Positions 34,600 to 43,756 are shown, counted from the first letter of the stretch. The stretch: 64,000 nt of DNA from Pseudomonas alcaliphila JAB1 (GCF_001941865.1 NZ_CP016162.1:4339501-4403500), one strand, 5' to 3'. Translations and numbers: made by a program. Notes: generated by a model not told the origin, from the letters alone.

Positions 34600-37459
34600 A
34601 CTCGGTCTCCCAGAGGAGGTGATCCACCTCGTACTTGACGGTCGTCGTCGAGCGACTAGCGGGGAAGCTGGCCCCGAAGGCGATAACGGGCGGGCCGTCG
34701 GCGGGCAGGTTCGCGGCGGCGGGATCGAGAGGATAAATCAACAGAAGACCTCGCTTGGGATTCCCCGGAACGCCATCGGCGCCCAGTCCGCGCACCCTCC
34801 TGACACACGGGCCGCTAGGCGACTTCGGAGGTTCCTTACCGGTGTCCTCGGTTCCTCTGGCGGGATCCTTGGTCCAAGCGGAGACCGTGAGTTCGAGAGC
34901 AGCCTGCCAGGCATCTTCTTCAAGATCGATCGACTCGTCCCTCGGCGACAGAAGTCGCCCGATGGAGTAATGCTCCCCGCCCTCCTTCGGCTTCCGGACG
35001 ACCATGTTCTCGACGGCGTACTTACCGCAGAAAACGTGTGAGGCGCCGTCGCCGCCGCCCAGAAGAACGACCGTCCAGGAGGTTAGCTCGCCACCCGCTG
35101 CCATCACTTTGACAAAGTCAGCCAGCACCGCGCTGTTTACTTTCCTGGCTGCCGGGTGAGTGAGATAGCTGGTGAAGAAGTCCACTACATGGTCGGCCGG
35201 GACGCTCTCCCAGAGGAACCCCTTCCATTCCTGGCGACCTTCGCCGCGCCGTCGGGAAATGACACCGTCGCAACAAGGGGCTCCGGCCGCCTCCAAGAGA
35301 CGTTCGGCGACGGTCAGATTCTTATCAAGGGTGGCTCTGTCTCGATGAAAGGCCACGGTCTCCAGCACCTCGCCGCTGAACGACAGTTGAAGACTCTTCG
35401 CGCTGCGCATCTTGATCGGCGAGGTGACCATCAGGACGGGGTGAGACTGGACCTTCATGCCATAGCTTTCGGGGGTCGCCTTGACCGCAGCCATGGTGTC
35501 GAACTCTTGGCGAAGCTCCTCGGCCGCGTCGGCGATGTGGCCGAACCACTCGACGAGATCGGAGGTCGTGTAAAGGCGGCACAGATCAAGGTACCCAGGA
35601 CGGTAGCCGAACCAGCGGCCCATCTGCATCAGGGTGTCGTACATCTTCGTGGAGCGCACGAAGTAGCTGACGCAGAGCCCTTCAAGAGTCAGCCCCCGGG
35701 CGAGCTTGTCGCCGCCGACGGCGATGACCTTTAAGCCGGTCTCCTCGCGCTCTGCGTAGTCAAGGACGTCCCCGGCCGAGCCGTTAATAGCCCTGACGCT
35801 GTTCGCAAGATCTTCGAGAACTTCAGGGAGCACTGCCTCGACGTCATCCCACTGGGGAAGGTCGAACTCGCCGCCCACCTCGCCCATAGCTGTCGCCACG
35901 GCGGCTGACGTTGGGACGAAGTCGGACTCCCAGAGCTCGAGCCACTCGGCCATCAACTTATCCTTCTCCGCCTGGCCGAACCCTCTCACCCGGTTGCGGA
36001 AGTGTTTCACGAGCTCGTCGACCTGGCGTCGTACCTCTTCCTGGACAGCGGTGTAGCGCGTCACGTGAATCAGCATCGAGCAGTGCCTGCGGCCCTCACC
36101 GCGCAGGACGCGGACAGCGCAGGCCAGGACAAAGACGGATACCGCCTCCCTTAGGGACGGTGGGACCTCGTCACGTCCCTCGAACATGGGCACGTGGCTC
36201 TTGTCGTGTCGGGGCGGCATCCAACCGTCCTCGCCCCAAGCGTCAATCTGATCATTCACCTCCCGGGTCAGCGGCAGGCCACCGTCTCTGCCCTCAGTCG
36301 AGCGCAGTCCGAAGACACGGGCGGGGCCAACGTAGTTCGAGGGGGCAGAGATGTTGATGATAAAGGACTGCGGGAACAGGTCAGGCCCCTCCTCCTTGGT
36401 CGCCTTGCGCCGATCAATGAAGATGTTTGCGAACGGCGTGGCGGTGTATCCGACGTAGGCCTTTCGGGAGAAAGAGTGGAGGATCTTCCGGATTCGGCTG
36501 TTGATGGCCTTGGGCTGATACTCGTCGTCCACCGTACCGTCCTTGTTCACGACTTGATCCCCGGTGTCCACCGACGCATGGTCTGCCTCGTCGTCGATCA
36601 GAAGCAGAGGGAAACCTGAAACGAGCGGACGGCCGTCGGCGTCCTTGGAATCCGCGACGTGGTTGCGAATCCATTTGAGGAGGCGGTCCAGCACCGTCTT
36701 GTTCTTCTTCACCACGAAGAGCCAGGGACGCTGCTCCGGGGAGATGGCGAGGTGCTTCGCGACCTTGGTGTTGAAATCCCCGTTGTCGGAGCGATTCGTC
36801 GCGCAGTTGGGGCGAATCTCAGCGTCGCGACCGTTCTCGCCGACTCCGATGTAGCGGACTACGTCATTCTTCGCCGAGGTCTCGTAGCCGAGGAAGCCTT
36901 CCTCCAGACGAATCTGAGTCTGCGAGCGCAGGTTGTTGTGCAGACCGGCGAGGACGATGACTATCTTGTAGCCCGCGTCGGCCGCCTTGCATATCAGCCC
37001 CGTGTAGTTGCCCGTCTTGCCTGACTGGACGTGCCCGACGACGAGCCCGCGCCGATCCCAGCATCCCTGACGCAGAGGATCTTCGAGCAGCTCCAATACT
37101 TTGTTAGTCGCGTCATCCAAGGCGTCCACGGCCTTGACGGACATCTTGCCCTCCAGGAAGTCGCGGTAGCGCTGCCAGTAGCGCCAATCCTTCCTGCGGG
37201 CGGCGGTGAGCCAGTCCTTGTGGCCGGTCTTGTCGGAGAGCGTGGAGGCCCCGCCGATCCATAGACTGAATCGACGAATGAGCTCCGCGACCACCTCCTT
37301 CCTGTCGACGCTCTCGCCCGGGGCCATGTGAGTCGCCACGAAGTCGACCTTCTCAGCTATCAGGGTCGGCGTGACCGCGCCCTTCTCCATGGCCTCGGCC
37401 AGGAACGTCTGGGCGACGCTTACGACCCGCTGAAACACCTTGCTCTGCTCTTCCGTCAT
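34583..37459 (-). CDS. Z1-domain helicase-like ATPase
   Basis: A 958-residue protein of the Z1 family, a superfamily 2 helicase-type ATPase. Walker A is VGHVQSGKTGNYTGL (142-149). The Walker B/DEAD equivalent is LLIDDEADHASVDTG, followed by VGYTATPFANIF. A C-terminal helicase motif reads LMQMGRWFGYRPGY. It overlaps the upstream GHKL ATPase gene by 4 bases (ATGA) and the downstream nuclease gene by 17. Z1 proteins are known partners of MutL/MORC-like ATPases in predicted restriction systems; here it is presumably the translocating motor. Confidence 0.9.
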   Translation of the reverse strand: MTEEQSKVFQRVVSVAQTFLAEAMEKGAVTPTLIAEKVDFVATHMAPGESVDRKEVVAELIRRFSLWIGGASTLSDKTGHKDWLTAARRKDWRYWQRYRDFLEGKMSVKAVDALDDATNKVLELLEDPLRQGCWDRRGLVVGHVQSGKTGNYTGLICKAADAGYKIVIVLAGLHNNLRSQTQIRLEEGFLGYETSAKNDVVRYIGVGENGRDAEIRPNCATNRSDNGDFNTKVAKHLAISPEQRPWLFVVKKNKTVLDRLLKWIRNHVADSKDADGRPLVSGFPLLLIDDEADHASVDTGDQVVNKDGTVDDEYQPKAINSRIRKILHSFSRKAYVGYTATPFANIFIDRRKATKEEGPDLFPQSFIINISAPSNYVGPARVFGLRSTEGRDGGLPLTREVNDQIDAWGEDGWMPPRHDKSHVPMFEGRDEVPPSLREAVSVFVLACAVRVLRGEGRRHCSMLIHVTRYTAVQEEVRRQVDELVKHFRNRVRGFGQAEKDKLMAEWLELWESDFVPTSAAVATAMGEVGGEFDLPQWDDVEAVLPEVLEDLANSVRAINGSAGDVLDYAEREETGLKVIAVGGDKLARGLTLEGLCVSYFVRSTKMYDTLMQMGRWFGYRPGYLDLCRLYTTSDLVEWFGHIADAAEELRQEFDTMAAVKATPESYGMKVQSHPVLMVTSPIKMRSAKSLQLSFSGEVLETVAFHRDRATLDKNLTVAERLLEAAGAPCCDGVISRRRGEGRQEWKGFLWESVPADHVVDFFTSYLTHPAARKVNSAVLADFVKVMAAGGELTSWTVVLLGGGDGASHVFCGKYAVENMVVRKPKEGGEHYSIGRLLSPRDESIDLEEDAWQAALELTVSAWTKDPARGTEDTGKEPPKSPSGPCVRRVRGLGADGVPGNPKRGLLLIYPLDPAAANLPADGPPVIAFGASFPASRSTTTVKYEVDHLLWETEYAPAN

Positions 37460-38991
37460 CCTGCATTCCCTTCGTCAGGCGTTGCCGCGATATCCGGGAG
37501 GCTCGCGACGAGATTTGGGTAGATCTGAAAAGGCTCCGTAGAGGACAGGGCTCTGACGGCCGCCTCCGGACTCATGCCGCGCCGCCCGATCATGTCCCGG
37601 AACAGGGTCAGAAGCACGATCTTGACGCCGTCGGGGGCCGTCTCGGCCTCTCCCGAGAAGCCGGTTCTCGGGGTGTCCTTGTTCTCGGCAGTGTCGAGCC
37701 ATATCCGCTGAACGGGGACAGTCTCCTCCACAACCCGGAGCATCGCCCGGACAAGGTCAGCTTTGTCACCAACCGACTCTATGACTGCAGCTACCGCCGG
37801 ATGCCCCTCATCAATGCGGTAACGCACACCGCCTTTGAGCCTGTCGACACGCCATGCTTGTTGCTCGACCTTGAGGCCGCCCGGCCCGGGCATTGGCGCA
37901 CCACGAAAGGCAAAGACCCTTCTAGCTCTTTCTCGAGTATCCTCAGCCAACTTGGTAAGCCATGGGCGCACTGTTACAGGTGGCCGTGCGGTTGACTTCT
38001 TGACATCAATTTTCCAGGTGGAGTCAGCAGTGTTGGGGATATCCAACCTGATTCTGGCGAGCCGCTGAGGCTCCTCCCGATTCCACGAGCGCCCCTGCCC
38101 AAGCCCAAGCCACCCTCCTGCCAGAAGCAAACGGCGGTTCCGGTATACGTAAAAGCCCTGCTGGGATGTCCACCCTTCTGGCCCGCCTGCTTTAAGGTAT
38201 TCGTCCTCGGAGATCCGATCTTTGTGTGGCAGAACATGGCATTGAGCCTCAACTAGACCGGACGGAGTGATAATCTGAGCGACCGGTGATTGCCACGGTT
38301 TCGCAGGGTGGCCTGTCATGAAGGGATCCCAAGGGCTCACCAATCTGTCGTTGATGAACAGCCGAAAAATCGGGTTTGGCCCTTCTAGCAAACGATGGAA
38401 GACCATTGCCAAACGTAGCTCTACGTCGTCGACCAAGTCCGCAAAGTGGTCGAGGTCATAGCCGGGAGTAACAATGCGATCCAATCGTTCCCAGAGGACG
38501 ATCGTTCCATGGCAGAGAGTCTCGATTGGCTCAACGAACGCATCGGAACCAAAGGCCGGCCCCTCAAACATCTTCCATCCACCGTCCTGCGATGCCGCAA
38601 TGGCATCGAGATCCCAACGCAAACAGGAAACGGGGCCATCCATCCTTCTGGATGCGACAGTAAGACAGCGGCATTGAGAGAAGGAGGCAGTTTTCAAGCC
38701 CATCCCGAAACGACCGAGATCAGTGGGTGCGCGCTCATCAAGAGGACTCTTGGCACCAAGAGTCATGGCAGTCTCCAGTTCGGCGTCGTCCATTCCACGG
38801 CCGTTGTCCAAGATGGATATCCGGCTTTCCTGCCCATCCCATTCAAATTTCACACGAACCACTGTTGCCCCAGCTGACACGCTGTTATCAATCACATCTG
38901 CCAAAGCAGCTGCTGTTGAGTAACCGAGGCCACGCAGGGCTTCCAGCATCGCCCCTGCTCGTGGCGGAGCAAATCGGGTTCTCACGTTCAT
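37456..38991 (-). CDS. MORC/MutL-like GHKL ATPase
   Basis: A 511-residue GHKL ATPase. The nucleotide-binding motifs are complete: ALADVIDNSVSAG (N box, N36), ILDNGRGMDD (62-68) and DLGRFGMGLKTASFSQ (91-105). Bacterial MORC/MutL-like ATPases of this kind are predicted DNA clamps or loops controlled by ATP-driven dimerisation and sit in restriction-type operons with Z1 proteins. The start overlaps the sigma-factor stop codon by 4 bases and the end overlaps Z1 by 4 bases. Confidence 0.9.
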   Translation of the reverse strand: MNVRTRFAPPRAGAMLEALRGLGYSTAAALADVIDNSVSAGATVVRVKFEWDGQESRISILDNGRGMDDAELETAMTLGAKSPLDERAPTDLGRFGMGLKTASFSQCRCLTVASRRMDGPVSCLRWDLDAIAASQDGGWKMFEGPAFGSDAFVEPIETLCHGTIVLWERLDRIVTPGYDLDHFADLVDDVELRLAMVFHRLLEGPNPIFRLFINDRLVSPWDPFMTGHPAKPWQSPVAQIITPSGLVEAQCHVLPHKDRISEDEYLKAGGPEGWTSQQGFYVYRNRRLLLAGGWLGLGQGRSWNREEPQRLARIRLDIPNTADSTWKIDVKKSTARPPVTVRPWLTKLAEDTRERARRVFAFRGAPMPGPGGLKVEQQAWRVDRLKGGVRYRIDEGHPAVAAVIESVGDKADLVRAMLRVVEETVPVQRIWLDTAENKDTPRTGFSGEAETAPDGVKIVLLTLFRDMIGRRGMSPEAAVRALSSTEPFQIYPNLVASLPDIAATPDEGNAG

Positions 38992-41612
38992 TTGACGTAG
39001 GTATTTCCTAAATGAAGGGCAAATCCGGCATTCATGAGTTTCCGGGCAATACTGCGAATAGCGGCATCTGACCGTGCCGAAAAAGACACGCGGATCTGTC
39101 CGCCATGGAGACGAGCGTCCTCTACCGTAAGCCCTAACATTCGAGCCTCTTCGAGAAGCTCGGAAAGCAGCTCATATTGACGCTCGGATACTGCCTCAGG
39201 GCTTCTCGGCGACACAGGCTGCTCGCCCGATTGGAAAACATCCTTCAGCGGATCAGCGAGCTGTTGATCACACGTCACCTCTCGAGCATGCCTATCTTCG
39301 GGCGATTGTGGCATTTCCGCTGAGGAGGAAGGGGGTGCGGGGGGAAGCTTCCACTCAAATTGATCGCCCATGTACAGGGCAAGTTTTTCTTTCCTTGCAG
39401 GGGTGGATAATTTCCCCAAGGCTTTTGATTCTATTTGTCGAATTCGTTCGCGAGTAACATTGAATCGAAGCCCCACCTCCTCCAAAGTCATGGGCTCCTC
39501 GCCCCCAAGACCAAAGCGAAGCTTTATTACCTCAGCGGCACGCTCATCAAGGCTACCAATAACGTTGAGAATGAGCTCCCGAAGAGAGTCCTCCTCAACT
39601 GCAGGAGCAGGATCCGAAGTCTCAAACTCCACCAAGGTGTCGATACGAGGAAGTCCAGTATCTCTGCTGACCTCATCCAAGGAGACGACATCATCAAAAG
39701 CTGCCAGGAAAAATCTGATTTTATCGATGGGTATCCCCATCCGACGCGACGTCTCGATTTCGGTTTCAGGGCGCCCTGTCTTGTTTTCATATAGCGCCCT
39801 CTGGCGCAGGATAGGCAAGGCGTCTTTGTGAACGTGCACCGGAACACGAATGGTCCTAGCCTTGTTGTCTATTGCGCGAGATATCTGCTGACGGATCCAC
39901 CACATTGCATAAGTGGAAAATCTAAATCCCTTTCGCCAGTCATAGCGCTCAACGGCCTTGATCAGACCGATATTCCCCTCCTGCACCAGATCATCGAAGG
40001 GAAGCTCAGACCACATATATTTCCTGGCAGTGGAGTACACCAAGCGCAGGTTAGCGAGGATCATCCGCTCCCTTGCACCGACCTGGCGCCGAACTGCAGA
40101 TACGAAAGTCTCGCCCGCCGGGTCGGCTGCTTTACGTGCAAGCTCTAACAGGAAGCCTCTTGAAAGGCACGCAGCTGCAAGTGCTGAGCGCACTCGGACT
40201 TGATCTCCGCCCGCAGATCTTGCTGCGGAGATTGCGGAGAGGAAAGCTGCCCCCTTTGGATCAGAGGCTACTTCTTCATCTTTTTCAGCATCGTCCTCAA
40301 TTGCCGCCGACCCAATGCTCTCCTCATCTCCCTCACCTGGCGCAATCTCGGAACTAAATATTCCATAATCAGCTTCTCCACGAGCAACCCTATCAGCAGC
40401 CTCGAAAACCATAGAAAGGCCCGCGGGCCAGCCAGAAAGAGCGTCCAGCGCCTGAGCCCCGGCCTCCTCCATCTCACGTCCCAAAGAAATTTCTTCTTCG
40501 GCCCGAAGCAGGTCAGCTTTGAGTCCTTTGACGTAGTATCGCAAAGGGTCGTTGCGACCGGATGCCAGGTCCTCCGCAAACTCCAGGGCCTCAACTAATA
40601 ACAGCTCCTCTTCGGCCGTTGGCTCAGTCAGATCCGACTGATAAGCCCACGCCCCGGATTCGTCGATCACCACACCCAGATCGCCCAAAACAAAGGCCAG
40701 CAATCGCTCAGACTCTTCGTTGCGACAGTCGTCAGCCCCTCGACAGACCTCGATAAGATCGGCTTCGGATACAGCACCCTCACGCAGCGCCCGGAGTAGC
40801 AAACCACGGACGCCTTCGCCCTCGTCATGCGCCAACGGAAGCGCCCTGACGGGGAGGAACAGGTCAATGTCGTCCCATTCCACATCAGTATCGATAGCTT
40901 TGTGCCGACCGATCACTTCCTGAAGTGCACTGGTTCCCTTGGCAACGGTATCGTCACCCTTCGGGGCAACCGCCTCCGGCTCCGCTAACCAGTCGCTTTC
41001 AAATCCAGACTCAAGAGGTTCGTCGTCAATATCGATGAGGTTTGACAGCCTCCCCATAACGACGGGTAATGCTTGTTTGACGGTGAGCGACTCCTCCACA
41101 TTCAGAAAAGGCCCTTCACCAGAGGTAGAGGATCTAGGAATGAAACGGCCATCAACCTCAGCCACTTTTTTGAGCTGAGTTTCCATACAGACCGGCTCAT
41201 CCTCCGCTTTGCAGGAATCAAACTCTCTAGAGAGGGAGACCTGAGAGGTATCTGCCTTTGTGGCATTGGCCTGGGTTGACTCAGCCGGCAGGGACGAAGC
41301 CTCTCCGGGCACCTCGCTCTCTTTTATCGGGTCCAGAACATCCAGAGCATTTCGCAGCAGAGCGATACATTCAGAACATCCCCCCTTCTCCGCGTAGGCC
41401 AGGGTGCTAACCCCTTGAGAGTCGAGCAGTTCCGGATTGGCTCCAGCAGTCAAAAGAAGCCGCACAACACCCTTTTTTCTTCTTGCGGCGGCAAGCATAA
41501 GAGGAGTGGCGCCGGCGTTGTCCCGGGCGTTTAGGTCATCGCCCCTAGCGATATGGAGCTTGACAGCAACCTCAACGCCAGCAATCGACGCCATGCGGAG
41601 TAAAGGGTTCAT
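38988..41612 (-). CDS. Ankyrin-repeat/RpoD-like sigma70 fusion protein
   Basis: An 874-residue protein with an unusual architecture. Residues about 5-90 form two to three ankyrin repeats (NARDNAGATPLMLAAARRKK; ANPELLDSQGVSTLAYAEKG). An acidic linker follows. At about 268-318 there is a region resembling sigma 1.1, then sigma 1.2 (DPLRYYVKGLKADLLRAEEE, from 355), a short NCR-like segment, and region 2 (about 515-595) with NLRLVYSTARKY, DLVQEGNIGLIKAVERYD and FSTYAMWWIRQQISRAI. Region 3 follows, then region 4.2 (about 705-735) with MTLEEVGLRF and VTRERIRQIESKALGKL, nearly identical to housekeeping RpoD. A 120-residue C-terminal extension is unrecognised. It is the first gene of the defence operon, coupled by a 4-base overlap to the GHKL ATPase. 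ATG 41612 is chosen; a GTG six bases earlier is equally possible. Confidence 0.88.
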   Translation of the reverse strand: MNPLLRMASIAGVEVAVKLHIARGDDLNARDNAGATPLMLAAARRKKGVVRLLLTAGANPELLDSQGVSTLAYAEKGGCSECIALLRNALDVLDPIKESEVPGEASSLPAESTQANATKADTSQVSLSREFDSCKAEDEPVCMETQLKKVAEVDGRFIPRSSTSGEGPFLNVEESLTVKQALPVVMGRLSNLIDIDDEPLESGFESDWLAEPEAVAPKGDDTVAKGTSALQEVIGRHKAIDTDVEWDDIDLFLPVRALPLAHDEGEGVRGLLLRALREGAVSEADLIEVCRGADDCRNEESERLLAFVLGDLGVVIDESGAWAYQSDLTEPTAEEELLLVEALEFAEDLASGRNDPLRYYVKGLKADLLRAEEEISLGREMEEAGAQALDALSGWPAGLSMVFEAADRVARGEADYGIFSSEIAPGEGDEESIGSAAIEDDAEKDEEVASDPKGAAFLSAISAARSAGGDQVRVRSALAAACLSRGFLLELARKAADPAGETFVSAVRRQVGARERMILANLRLVYSTARKYMWSELPFDDLVQEGNIGLIKAVERYDWRKGFRFSTYAMWWIRQQISRAIDNKARTIRVPVHVHKDALPILRQRALYENKTGRPETEIETSRRMGIPIDKIRFFLAAFDDVVSLDEVSRDTGLPRIDTLVEFETSDPAPAVEEDSLRELILNVIGSLDERAAEVIKLRFGLGGEEPMTLEEVGLRFNVTRERIRQIESKALGKLSTPARKEKLALYMGDQFEWKLPPAPPSSSAEMPQSPEDRHAREVTCDQQLADPLKDVFQSGEQPVSPRSPEAVSERQYELLSELLEEARMLGLTVEDARLHGGQIRVSFSARSDAAIRSIARKLMNAGFALHLGNTYVK

Positions 41613-42159
41613 AGTCACGTGCGTGCCACCCTCATACACGCGCTCCCGCAACAATAGCTTGGGAAATGGATTTGCTGCATACGACTATTTTCAGGGGTGA
41701 CTCCTTGTCCATGGTCCAGTCCCAAACGGCATGAAAAGTCGTACTCACCCTCACGGGTAAACGGACTCAGGCCGAACAAGGGCGACGCAAAATCGACGCG
41801 CCCAGTCGGGAGATGAAGCGGGTTAGCGGCTATCCCTGACGCCACTGCGGCCCTCCATGATGATACTGCGGTCACAATATCCACCGGTCTTATTTGGGTA
41901 AAGCCTGAGAGGCGGCTGGCCAGTGTTTTTTTGTACATCTGTACATATTTCAGCCAGCGACTCAGGCAGCTTGTACTTCGCGATGCCGCCAGCCGCGGTG
42001 ACGCAGACAGTAATCGCCCCACTTGCTCGCAAAGAAAACCGCCTGACAATGGGCACTGATGTTGGGCTGCCCATTCTTGACCACCACACTCAACGAGCAA
42101 CCTGAAAGATATGTCGCGCGACTGGACACACCAATAGTGGGCGTTCATACAGGTCAAGT
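41613..42159. other. Divergent intergenic region, no recognised gene
   Basis: About 550 bases between the sigma-factor start and the dyad near the WYL gene. A 180-codon frame on the minus strand (from 42157) has no recognisable features and runs into the sigma gene in another frame. The promoters of the sigma-headed operon and possibly of the WYL gene should lie here; no convincing -35/-10 pair was found by eye for the sigma gene. Confidence 0.5.
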
Positions 42160-42206
42160 TTTCAGGCGGATTGTCCGTCCGGCAGACAGTACAATCAGCC
42201 CTGAAA
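42160..42206. promoter_or_regulatory. Extended dyad upstream of the WYL regulator
   Basis: TTTCAGG (42160-42166) and GATTGT (42169-42174) are mirrored by ACAATC (42191-42196) and CCTGAAA (42200-42206) across a 16-base centre. The two-part inverted repeat lies 43 bases before the WYL start codon. Position suggests an autoregulatory operator for the WYL protein. Confidence 0.6.
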
Positions 42207-42248
42207 TGACTTCGGCGAACTTAAAGTTTTCGAGCAGATGGAAGGGCG

Positions 42249-43124
42249 ATGAAACGCAAGCAATCAATCGAGTCCGTGCGCTGGGATCTGGCCCTGCGCT
42301 ATCGCCTCATCGAGACAGTGGCCTGGTGGGAAGGCCGCCTGACCACCAATCACTTGATGCAGAGCTTCGGCATCAGCCGCCAGCAGGCGTCGAAGGACAT
42401 CAACACCTACATCAGCGAACACGCGCCGAAGAACCTCGAATATGACAAGCATTTGAAAGGGTACGTCCCGAGCCGCCGCTTCCAACCGCTGTTCATCGAC
42501 GACAGCGCCAGCGCCTATCTGCACCTGCTCAACCAGAACCATGAGCGCGCCCCGCATATCGAGGGCCTGGCACTGGCCTATGCACACACAGAGGTACTGG
42601 CAGTGCCGGATCGCTCGGTAAGGCCGGAAGTGCTGCGCCCGCTGCTCAAAGCCTGCCGAGAGGGGCTGCGCCTGGAGTGCGAGTACGTGTCCTTCACCAC
42701 ACCCGATGGCGAAACCCGCCTGATCGCCCCGCACACCCTGGTTTACACCGGCATGCGCTGGCATGTGCGGGCCTATTGCGAGAAGAATCGGGATTATCGT
42801 GACTTCGTTCTGAGCCGCTTCCGGGGCATACCGGAACTGATGGATGATCCGACCGATCACGGCCGCGAGAGTGATCCGGGCTGGGCCACATCACTGCCGG
42901 TGATCATCGAGCCCGACTCGCGCCTGAAACCAGAACAACGCGCCATCATCGAGGCCGACTACGGCATGCAGGATGGCCGGCTGGTAATCGAAACCCGCGG
43001 CGCTCTGGTGCAATACGTGCTGCAGCGCTATCAGATCGACCCGACCAAGGTGCATGCCAAGGCGACGGCGCAGCAGATTGTCGTCGCCAACCTGGATGAA
43101 CTGCAGCCGTGGCTGTATCACTGA
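42249..43124 (+). CDS. WYL-domain (BrxR/CapW-like) transcriptional regulator
   Basis: A 291-residue regulator with an N-terminal winged helix (about 15-75; TNHLMQSFGISRQQASKDINTYI), a WYL domain (about 130-205; LECEYVSFTTPDGETRLIAPHTLVYTGMRW, HVRAYCEKNRDYRDFVLSRF) and a C-terminal WCX-like part. This layout and size match the BrxR/CapW repressors that control BREX, CBASS and other defence loci. It is divergent from the sigma-headed operon and preceded by an extended dyad. The usual tryptophan-tyrosine-leucine core reads RWHVRAY here. Repressor function is inferred. Confidence 0.85.
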   Translation: MKRKQSIESVRWDLALRYRLIETVAWWEGRLTTNHLMQSFGISRQQASKDINTYISEHAPKNLEYDKHLKGYVPSRRFQPLFIDDSASAYLHLLNQNHERAPHIEGLALAYAHTEVLAVPDRSVRPEVLRPLLKACREGLRLECEYVSFTTPDGETRLIAPHTLVYTGMRWHVRAYCEKNRDYRDFVLSRFRGIPELMDDPTDHGRESDPGWATSLPVIIEPDSRLKPEQRAIIEADYGMQDGRLVIETRGALVQYVLQRYQIDPTKVHAKATAQQIVVANLDELQPWLYH

Positions 43125-43138
43125 GCAAGGATAAAGAC

Positions 43139-43717
43139 ATGGCCACTCAACCTCTGCTCTACACCCTGCATATCCAACTGGAACCGCTGCAGCTCGATCC
43201 GCCGATCTGGCGGCGCATCCGCGTCAGCGGCGATTGCACCCTGCGTAAACTGCACCATTTCATTCAGGCGGCCATGGGCTGGCACAGCAGCCATCTGCAT
43301 GAGTTCAGTTTGGGGATGAACCGCTACATGCCCCTGGATGCGGAATTTATGGACGACGACGAGACGCTGGATGACCGCAAGTTCAAGCTGCGCCGCATGC
43401 TGAAGGAAGGCGACCGCCTGCGCTACCTCTACGACTTTGGCGATAGCTGGCAGCATGTGATCGCGGTGGAGACGGTTGCGCCCTGCGACTTCACGGGCAC
43501 CTGGTGCGAGGTGCTGGATGGCGCCCGCGCCTGCCCACCCGAAGATGTAGGCGGTGTGCCGGGTTATCTGGACTTTCTGGCACTGATCCAGCAACCGGCC
43601 AGCGAGGAAGGCCGAAACGCACTGGAATGGGCCGGTGGCTGTTTCAACCCCGAAGGATTTGATCGCCGAGCGGCCAACGCGGCTGTGCAGCGAATCTGCA
43701 ACAACCTGTGGGGCTGA
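43139..43717 (+). CDS. Plasmid pRiA4b ORF-3-like protein
   Basis: A 192-residue member of the pRiA4b ORF-3 family. Recognisable features are LQLDPPIWRRIRVSGDCTL, LHEFSLG, LRYLYDFGDSWQHVI and PPEDVGGVPGYLDFL. Function unknown; homologues travel on plasmids and transposons. It begins 14 bases after the WYL stop codon behind AAGGA, so both are likely one transcript. Whether it belongs to the defence locus is open. Confidence 0.85.
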   Translation: MATQPLLYTLHIQLEPLQLDPPIWRRIRVSGDCTLRKLHHFIQAAMGWHSSHLHEFSLGMNRYMPLDAEFMDDDETLDDRKFKLRRMLKEGDRLRYLYDFGDSWQHVIAVETVAPCDFTGTWCEVLDGARACPPEDVGGVPGYLDFLALIQQPASEEGRNALEWAGGCFNPEGFDRRAANAAVQRICNNLWG

Positions 43718-43756
43718 GTCAGCAGCGCCCCAGCTACTCCAGCAGAAGCAGTCTGA

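Noticed and set aside
41615..42157. 180-codon minus-strand frame upstream of the sigma gene
   Set aside because: No features, no clear ribosome binding site, and it runs into the sigma gene in another frame.
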